From Croceibacterium_A sp044506565 (GTDB lineage: Bacteria > Pseudomonadota > Alphaproteobacteria > Sphingomonadales > Sphingomonadaceae): 64,000 bases of DNA. The DNA lies in assembly GCA_044506565.1 (NCBI GenBank), contig JBIQKN010000003.1, positions 1 to 64,000 of the forward strand. The letters run 5' to 3'. This document shows, in pieces, positions 58,424 through 64,000 of the stretch; position 1 is the first letter of the stretch; the number at the start of each line of letters is the position of its first letter. The notes beneath the pieces are model-generated. The model saw nothing but the letters and a program-made list of their open reading frames with translations, was not told the origin of the DNA and ran no database searches. Position numbers and translations under genes: made by a program.

Positions 58424-59551
58424 ATGCGTGCCGAAGGGCAGGCCCATATCGACCGGATCGAGGCGGCGCTGGCGCTCGTGCGCCGCTCGCTCGACTGGGA
58501 CCGCGCGGTGCGCCGCCTCGACGAACTCAACGCGCGGGTCGAGGACCCGACGTTGTGGGACAATCCCAAGCAGGCCGAGGAAGTCATGCGCGAGCGCCGC
58601 CGGCTCGAGGCGGCGATCGGCACGGTCAACGAGATCACGCGCGAGATGGGCGACGCGGTCGAGTTCATCGAGCTGGGCGAGGCCGAGGGCGACGATGCTG
58701 TCGTCGCAGAGGGGTTGCAGACGCTCGAAAAGCTTGCCGAGCGGGCCGACGCCGACAAGGTCCAGGCGCTGCTCGGCGGCGAGGCCGACGGCAACGACAC
58801 CTACCTCGAAATCCACGCCGGCGCCGGCGGCACCGAGAGCCAGGACTGGGCCGAGATGCTGCTGCGGATGTACAGCCGCTGGGCCGAGCGCAAGGGCTAC
58901 AAGGTCGAGGTCGTCGAGTACGGCGCGGGCGAGCAGGCCGGGATCAAGTCGGCCACGCTGCTGATCAAGGGCGAGAACGCCTACGGCTACGCCAAGACCG
59001 AGAGCGGCGTGCACCGGCTGGTGCGCATCAGCCCCTACGACAGCTCGGCGCGGCGGCACACGAGCTTCAGCTCGGTGTGGGTCTATCCGGTGATCGACGA
59101 CAACATCGAGATCGAGATCAACGAGGGCGACCTCAGGATCGACACCTACCGCTCCTCGGGCGCGGGCGGGCAGCACATCAACACTACCGACTCCGCGGTC
59201 CGCATCACCCACCTGCCGACCGGGATCGTCGTCGCCAGCCAGAACGACCGCAGCCAGCACAAGAACCGCGCCACCGCGATGAACATGCTCAAGGCGCGGC
59301 TCTACGAAGCCGAGCTGGCCAAGCGTGAGGCGGTGGCGGGCAGTGAGTACGAGGCCAAGAGCGAGATCGGCTGGGGCCACCAGATCCGCAGCTACGTCCT
59401 GCAACCGTACCAGCTGGTCAAGGATCTGCGCACGGGCGTCACCTCGACCAGCCCCGGCGACGTGCTCGACGGCGAGCTCGACGACTTCATCGCCGCCGCG
59501 CTGGCGCAGCGGGTGACCGGGGAAAAGGTCGAAGTCGAGGACGTCGAGTAG
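58424..59551 (+). CDS. prfB: Peptide chain release factor 2
   Basis: A 375-residue RF2 for UAA/UGA termination. The catalytic GGQ is in SSGAGGQHINTTDSAVRITH. The codon-reading tripeptide region reads ISPYDSSARRHTSF, i.e. SPY where E. coli has SPF. The reading frame is continuous: there is no programmed +1 frameshift near codon 26 as in many bacteria. ATG 58424 chosen (MRAEGQAHIDRIEAAL); 34 open codons upstream run into the REP element. Confidence 0.95.
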   Translation: MRAEGQAHIDRIEAALALVRRSLDWDRAVRRLDELNARVEDPTLWDNPKQAEEVMRERRRLEAAIGTVNEITREMGDAVEFIELGEAEGDDAVVAEGLQTLEKLAERADADKVQALLGGEADGNDTYLEIHAGAGGTESQDWAEMLLRMYSRWAERKGYKVEVVEYGAGEQAGIKSATLLIKGENAYGYAKTESGVHRLVRISPYDSSARRHTSFSSVWVYPVIDDNIEIEINEGDLRIDTYRSSGAGGQHINTTDSAVRITHLPTGIVVASQNDRSQHKNRATAMNMLKARLYEAELAKREAVAGSEYEAKSEIGWGHQIRSYVLQPYQLVKDLRTGVTSTSPGDVLDGELDDFIAAALAQRVTGEKVEVEDVE

Positions 59552-59634
59552 CGCTTCCGCGAACCGGCCGCCGCGTTTCGCCGGCTGGTCATCGCGCGGC
59601 CTTCCCGTTACGCTTCAGGCGGGAAGGGGGCACC

Positions 59635-61716
59635 ATGACTCTTCGCGCATTTTGCGGTGCAGGTCTCGCTGCAACTGCCCTGGGATTCGCCACGCCCGCC
59701 TCGGCACAAGAATCGGTACCGGCTTTTGAGGACCGCGACCTCGAACGGCTCGCCTCGCCCGAGCTCACGACGTTCGCCAGCGAACAGGAGTTCGCACGCT
59801 ACTTGCGCGAGGTAGACCGGATTCAGCGCAAGCGGCGCACTTCGCGCCGCGGGTGGCGCGGCTCTCAGGCCGAGCCCGGCCTTCCGGAGATCGTCGTAGC
59901 GCAAGCGGACGTGGCCGAGCCCGAGTGCATCGATCCTGAGCTCTGCCCGAGCGAGGAGCTTCTGGAGAGCGTCGTGGTTACGGGGAGCCGGGTCGCCACG
60001 CCCACGATCACCAACGTCCAGGTCGCCGGTGTCGACGAAGGCGACATCGTCAAGCAGATCGGCGAGTACCTGCTGGTGCTGCAGGACGGGCGCATCTTCG
60101 CGCTGCACTACCCGTCTATGCGGCTGACCGATCGCATGGACGTGTACCGGCGCGACGGGAACGGCCAGCCGGCGGGTGCCGACTGGTACGACGAGATGCT
60201 GGTGCAGGGCAACCAGGTCATCATAACCGCCTACAGCTACGAGGACCAGGCCAGCGAGATTTCGGTCTTCCGGCTGGACGAGAGCTCGGGTCGCCTCGAA
60301 CGGCGCGGCGTGTTCCTGATCACCTCGGACGACTACTACGACATCGACAACTACGCGACCCGCATCATCGGCGACCGGCTGGTGATCCACACACCCTATG
60401 AGGCCGAGCAGGTGGCCGATCGCCGCAGCCGCCCCGTGGTTCGCCGCTGGGACCCCGCGGAAACGCATGACCAGGCCGTGCGCGCGGGACGGCAGCTATT
60501 CGACGCGCGCGACATCTATCGCCCGGTGTTCGCGGTCGAGGAGCCGACCATCCACACGATTTCGGTATGCCCGCTCGGCGAAGTCGCGCAGCGCGGGCTC
60601 GAATGCCGGTCTACCGCGATCGTCGGAACCGAGCTGGCCGAGATGTTCGTCGCTCCCGAGGCGATTTATCTGTGGCTACCGGCCTTCAGCGGAAACGACT
60701 GGGGGGCGTTCGAGTGCTCGACGGTCGAGGGCCGAGCCGCTTCGCGGCTGGTTCCTCCGGCGGCCGTCATGCGGATTCCCGTGGGGCGCAGCGATCCCCA
60801 GGTCATGGGGGTGCGCGGGATGCCGTTCGACCAGTTCTCGATGGACGAATACCAGGGCCGGTTTCGCGCGCTGGTCAACTGGGGCCGACCCTATTGCGTG
60901 GGGTCCTACGACGAGACTGCGCAAGTTGCGCTGGTCGACGTGCCGCCGAGTGCCTTCGGCAGCGTCTATCGTGAGCCTCGCGACAGCCTGTTCACGCCGC
61001 TGCCTTCGCCGGGGACGCGCGTGGTCGACAACCGCTTCGCCGGGGACTGGCTCGTCTACGGCGGCCGCGACTCGTTCAGCGGGAGGCCGTGGTATCGAGG
61101 CGAAGGCGAGACCATCCCGCTGTCATCGGCCGTTGCCGTTCCGCTGCGCAATCCCTCGGCCAGTGTCATGATCGGGCAGCCTCACAACGTCATCCGCATC
61201 GAGCGCGTGGGCGACGATATGATCGTCAACGGCTACCGCGACCTCGGCGGTCTCAGCGTATCGTACCTCGACCTCGGCGAGACGGCGCGGATTGCCAGCA
61301 CGCAGCGGCTCGACGACCGTTTCGAAAGCGAGGGCCGCAGCCACGCATTCAATGCCACGGTGGCGGCCGATGGCAGCGGCGTGCTTGGCGTGCCGACCAT
61401 CTCGCGCGTGCAGGATGCCGGCCGTTACTGGTGGTGGTCGCGCCCCTCGGACCTCAACTACCTGACGTTCGATTCGCGGGGTCGCCTCGCCGATGCGGGC
61501 TACCTTCCGGGCAAGGCGGAAGAGGAAGTGGAGACCGCCGAGGGGTACGAATGCGAGGTGTCGTGCATCGACTGGTACGGCAACGCCCGCCCGTTCTTCC
61601 TCGGTGACAAGGTCTTCGGCCTGATCGCCACCGAGCTGGTCGAAGCTGAACTTGTCCAGGGCAGGGTCACCGAGCGGCGGCGCGTCGACCTCACCGGGCC
61701 GGTGACCGGCCGGTAG
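59635..61716 (+). CDS. Secreted beta-propeller domain protein (PF09826-like)
   Basis: A 693-residue exported protein (signal TLRAFCGAGLAATALGFATPASAQ). NVQVAGVDEGDIVKQIGEYLLVLQDGRIFAL matches the opening of the Beta_propel family, whose members are surface or periplasmic propellers of unknown role. The remainder consists of repeated strand quartets, for example LVIHTPYEAEQVADRR, HTISVCPLGEVAQRG, MIVNGYRDLGGLSVSYLDLGE and GVLGVPTISRVQDAGRYWWWSR, with several Cys likely in disulfides (ECRS, ECSTVEG, YECEVSC). No catalytic motif is visible. Convergent with a lipoprotein gene, 6 bp apart. Confidence 0.78.
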   Translation: MTLRAFCGAGLAATALGFATPASAQESVPAFEDRDLERLASPELTTFASEQEFARYLREVDRIQRKRRTSRRGWRGSQAEPGLPEIVVAQADVAEPECIDPELCPSEELLESVVVTGSRVATPTITNVQVAGVDEGDIVKQIGEYLLVLQDGRIFALHYPSMRLTDRMDVYRRDGNGQPAGADWYDEMLVQGNQVIITAYSYEDQASEISVFRLDESSGRLERRGVFLITSDDYYDIDNYATRIIGDRLVIHTPYEAEQVADRRSRPVVRRWDPAETHDQAVRAGRQLFDARDIYRPVFAVEEPTIHTISVCPLGEVAQRGLECRSTAIVGTELAEMFVAPEAIYLWLPAFSGNDWGAFECSTVEGRAASRLVPPAAVMRIPVGRSDPQVMGVRGMPFDQFSMDEYQGRFRALVNWGRPYCVGSYDETAQVALVDVPPSAFGSVYREPRDSLFTPLPSPGTRVVDNRFAGDWLVYGGRDSFSGRPWYRGEGETIPLSSAVAVPLRNPSASVMIGQPHNVIRIERVGDDMIVNGYRDLGGLSVSYLDLGETARIASTQRLDDRFESEGRSHAFNATVAADGSGVLGVPTISRVQDAGRYWWWSRPSDLNYLTFDSRGRLADAGYLPGKAEEEVETAEGYECEVSCIDWYGNARPFFLGDKVFGLIATELVEAELVQGRVTERRRVDLTGPVTGR

Positions 61717-61722
61717 GACCCG

Positions 61723-62292
61723 CTAGTCCGCGCCCTCATCGGTGTCGGGCTGAAGCCTGCCGAGCGGTGAAACGGCGACGATGTGCTTCGCCGCGAGGAA
61801 TCGCTCGGCTTCGAGCCCCGCCTTCATCAGCGCCGAGCGGCTCGAAAACGTGCACGCGTCGATCTCCGTCAGGCCGTCGTGCTCGATGGCCAGGCCGTCC
61901 ATCGGCGGCGTGCCTGCGCATTCGGGCCAGTAGATCGCGATCGCGCCGTTCTCCGTGAGCTGAGCGATCAGGTAGAGGTCGCCTTCGCCGTCCTCGTCCG
62001 AGCGATCGACGACCAGGAAATAGCGACCCGAACCGCCCTCGATCCGGACGAAGCCGAGGACCGACTGCTCGACCTCCCCGTCGTCGAGGTCGGTGCTGGA
62101 ACTCTCCACCAGTCCGTCCGGGCGGCTGTGAAGCACGACCCGTGCTCGCTCGTCGCCGTTCGCGTCGAAGCTCGTGTACTTTCCCTCCAGGCCGAGGTTC
62201 GCCCAGTCACCGCTGCCGAAGATGCGCGCCTCCGACTGCCAGCAAGCGGCGAGGAGAAGGGCCAGTCCCGCGGCCATCAGCGTGCGCAGCAT
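61723..62292 (-). CDS. Putative lipoprotein of unknown function
   Basis: A 189-residue protein with a short signal and lipobox LLAAC (MLRTLMAAGLALLLAACWQSE). The mature part looks like a small beta domain: GKYTSFDANGDERARVVLHSRPDGLVESSSTDLDDGEVEQSVLGFVRIEGGSGRYFLVVDR, then an acidic turn and YLIAQLTENGAIAIYWPECAG. One Cys pair (PECAG, DACTF) may form a disulfide. I recognise no family. Divergent from the lipoprotein-methyltransferase gene. Confidence 0.65.
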   Translation of the reverse strand: MLRTLMAAGLALLLAACWQSEARIFGSGDWANLGLEGKYTSFDANGDERARVVLHSRPDGLVESSSTDLDDGEVEQSVLGFVRIEGGSGRYFLVVDRSDEDGEGDLYLIAQLTENGAIAIYWPECAGTPPMDGLAIEHDGLTEIDACTFSSRSALMKAGLEAERFLAAKHIVAVSPLGRLQPDTDEGAD

Positions 62293-62384
62293 CGCGTTCC
62301 CCCCTGGCTCGCGGAAGAACCTATCCCCGTCCGGCCGTTACGCAAGCTTTGCCTTGCCGCGCTTGCCTAGCTAATGCGCGCCGG

Positions 62385-63137
62385 ATGCTTCGCCGGCCCA
62401 CTCTCATGCTCCTTGCCTGCGCCGGCCTCGCGGCCGTGGCGGGCTGCTGGCAGCCGTCCCCGGATGCGGACCGTCCGGAAACGGCGCGCGAGTTTCCGCG
62501 CGCCTACCGCCCCGTATCCGAAGTGTCCGGCAACGCGTTTTCTACCGAGGAACTGCGCGACGACCGCAACGAGGCCACTACCGTGATGCAACTCGCGGGC
62601 ATCCGGCCGGGAATGACCGTGGCGGATATCGGCGCCGGCGAAGGTTACTACACGGTCCGGCTCGCGGAGCGGGTGGGCGCGCAGGGCCGCGTGCTCGCGC
62701 AGGACATCGACCCCGAGGCGCGTGACCGGCTAGCGCAGCGCGTACTGCGCGAGCGGCTCGACAACGTCTCGGTCAGGCTCGGCACGCCCGACGATCCGAA
62801 ACTCCCCGAGGACAGCTTCGACCGCATCTTCATGGTCCACATGTACCACGAGGTGGAAGAACCCTACGCGTTCCTGTGGCGGCTGCGTCCGGCTTTGCGC
62901 GCCGGCGGACAGGTCATCGTGGTCGACATGGATCGCCCGACGGACGAACACGGCATCCCGCCGAAGCTGTTGTTCTGCGAGTTCGAGGCCATCGGCTTCA
63001 AGCTGGTGGAATATGTTCCTAAGCCCGAATTTGCGGGCTATTATGCGCAATTCGAGGCTATCGGCCCAAGGCCGGAGCCGGGTGCAATTATCCCCTGTGG
63101 CGAGCAGGGCCAGAAGCAGGGGACCGCGCCATCCTGA
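62385..63137 (+). CDS. Lipoprotein-signal class I SAM methyltransferase
   Basis: A 250-residue protein with an unusual make-up: a lipoprotein signal (MLRRPTLMLLACAGLAAVAGCWQPSP, Cys at lipobox AGC) followed by a class I methyltransferase fold. Motif I is VADIGAGEGYYTVRLAERVG, motif II acidic residue in VLAQDIDPEARD, and DRIFMVHMYHEVEEPYAFLWRLRPALRAGGQVIVVDMDRP. SAM is not known to be plentiful outside the cytoplasm, so activity there is doubtful and the role is open. The divergent neighbour also encodes a WQ-starting lipoprotein (ACWQS versus GCWQP). Confidence 0.8.
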   Translation: MLRRPTLMLLACAGLAAVAGCWQPSPDADRPETAREFPRAYRPVSEVSGNAFSTEELRDDRNEATTVMQLAGIRPGMTVADIGAGEGYYTVRLAERVGAQGRVLAQDIDPEARDRLAQRVLRERLDNVSVRLGTPDDPKLPEDSFDRIFMVHMYHEVEEPYAFLWRLRPALRAGGQVIVVDMDRPTDEHGIPPKLLFCEFEAIGFKLVEYVPKPEFAGYYAQFEAIGPRPEPGAIIPCGEQGQKQGTAPS

Positions 63138-63157
63138 GGCGCGAGTAGGAAAGACAA

Positions 63158-64000
63158 ATGGAATTCAAGGGTTTGAAGCCCATCGTTTATGGTGGTCGCG
63201 AAGTGTGGCCGCTGGTCGAGGGCGGCAAGGGCGTGTCCGCGACGAATCACATGAGCTCCGGCGCCTGGGCAGCCGCCGGGGGAATCGGCACCGTCAGCGC
63301 GGTCAATGCCGACAGCTACGACGCCGAAGGGCGCATCATCCCCCAGATCTACGACCAGCTCACGCGCCTCGAACGGCACGAGCAGCTGATCCGCTATGCC
63401 ATCGACGGCGCGGTCGAACAGGTGCGGCGCGCCTACGACATCGCCAGCGGTCGCGGCGCCATCAACATCAACGTGCTGTGGGAAATGGGCGGCGCGCAGC
63501 AGGTGCTCGAGGGCGTGCTCGAGAAGACCCGCGGCTTGGTGACCGGCGTCACCTGCGGGGCCGGCATGCCCTACAAGCTCAGCGAGATCGCCGCGCGCTA
63601 CAACGTGAACTACCTGCCGATCATCAGCTCGGCGCGTGCATTCCGCGCGCTGTGGAAGCGCGCCTACCACAAGGTCTCCGAGCTCATGGCGGCGGTGGTC
63701 TATGAGGATCCGTGGCTGGCCGGCGGGCATAACGGCCTCAGCAACGCCGAGGACCCGACCAGGCCCGAGGATCCCTATCCGCGGGTCAAGGCGGTGCGCG
63801 ACACGATGCGGGCCGAAGGCATTTCCGACGACGTGCCGATCGTCATGGCGGGCGGCGTCTGGTACCTGCGCGAGTGGAACGACTGGATCGACAATCCCGA
63901 GCTGGGCCAGATTGCCTTCCAGTACGGCACGCGGCCACTGCTTACCGAGGAGAGCCCGATCCCGCAGGGGTGGAAGGACCGCCTGCGCACGCTCGACGAG
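63158..64000 (+). CDS. Nitronate monooxygenase-like flavoprotein, N-terminal part
   Basis: The first 281 residues of a protein that runs off the window. It resembles the 2-nitropropane dioxygenase/nitronate monooxygenase TIM-barrel: MEFKGLKPIVYGGREVWPLVEGGKGVSATNHMSSGAWAAAGGIGTVS, then INVLWEMGGAQQVLEGVLEK, VTGVTCGAGMP, IVMAGGVWYLREWNDWI with the phosphate-binding Gly. The short N-terminal block before ATNHMSSG and the overall layout fit the long subtype seen in alphaproteobacteria. FMN-dependent oxidation is expected; the substrate is uncertain. Confidence 0.82.
   Translation, partial: MEFKGLKPIVYGGREVWPLVEGGKGVSATNHMSSGAWAAAGGIGTVSAVNADSYDAEGRIIPQIYDQLTRLERHEQLIRYAIDGAVEQVRRAYDIASGRGAININVLWEMGGAQQVLEGVLEKTRGLVTGVTCGAGMPYKLSEIAARYNVNYLPIISSARAFRALWKRAYHKVSELMAAVVYEDPWLAGGHNGLSNAEDPTRPEDPYPRVKAVRDTMRAEGISDDVPIVMAGGVWYLREWNDWIDNPELGQIAFQYGTRPLLTEESPIPQGWKDRLRTLDE

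Noticed and set aside
1..64000. CRISPR arrays, tRNA or rRNA genes, insertion sequences, prophage genes
   Set aside because: No regularly spaced repeats, no tRNA-like cloverleaf in the short intergenic gaps, and no transposase or integrase motifs were seen.

Overview
This 64 kb stretch of high-G+C chromosomal DNA has very dense coding, many GTGA/ATGA/TGATG overlaps and almost no mobile DNA. Gene content and organisation point to an alphaproteobacterium of the order Sphingomonadales, probably near Erythrobacteraceae. The signs are a complete XrtA (exosortase A) polysaccharide locus, a GTTC-N7-GTTC type SOS box, promoter-like elements of the TTGAC/GCTA type, and a single-frame prfB. The family assignment is inference. 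One 100-N assembly gap (48162-48261) interrupts a gene.

Layout. 1-12 kb is housekeeping: end of a bile-acid-type symporter, panB with a DUF475 membrane protein, an amino-acid permease, a 2OG-Fe(II) oxygenase, an SOS-regulated imuA-imuB pair without dnaE2, a UDG-like/lytic transglycosylase/moaB operon, and ETF-ubiquinone oxidoreductase. 12-16.2 kb is a tandem duplication of a two-gene module: a TPR-sulfotransferase divergent from a small unknown protein. 16.2-22.6 kb holds ispE, an N-formylglutamate amidohydrolase and a compact ilvD-lipoprotein-nnrD/E-RNA methyltransferase unit.

22.5-40.5 kb is the XrtA exopolysaccharide/PEP-CTERM locus. A left arm on the minus strand encodes a GNAT protein, an acyl carrier protein and a fused double hydrolase carrying a REP element inside its reading frame. 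Divergent from it are an acyl-CoA ligase and a PLP decarboxylase. These are followed by the export lipoprotein, chain-length regulator, tyrosine kinase, beta-barrel, ATPase, deacetylase, FemAB protein, glycosyltransferase, exosortase A (without the EpsI domain often fused to it) and amidotransferase. Directly after it lies a DSF-synthase (RpfF) homologue that keeps both catalytic glutamates.

41.7-47.8 kb carries sdhB-GFA-zapE, an SRPBCC/zinc alcohol dehydrogenase pair, and a DGPF protein with its ECF42-type sigma factor and a matching promoter. 47.8-51.0 kb is an unassigned cluster of an ATP-grasp ligase (broken by the gap), a PLP-fold enzyme and a nucleotidyltransferase. It is the best candidate here for an undescribed pathway. 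51-64 kb holds rne, an amidase (amiC-like), PBP1A, a secreted peroxiredoxin, prfB, a secreted beta-propeller protein, two lipoproteins (one a methyltransferase) and the start of a nitronate monooxygenase-like gene.
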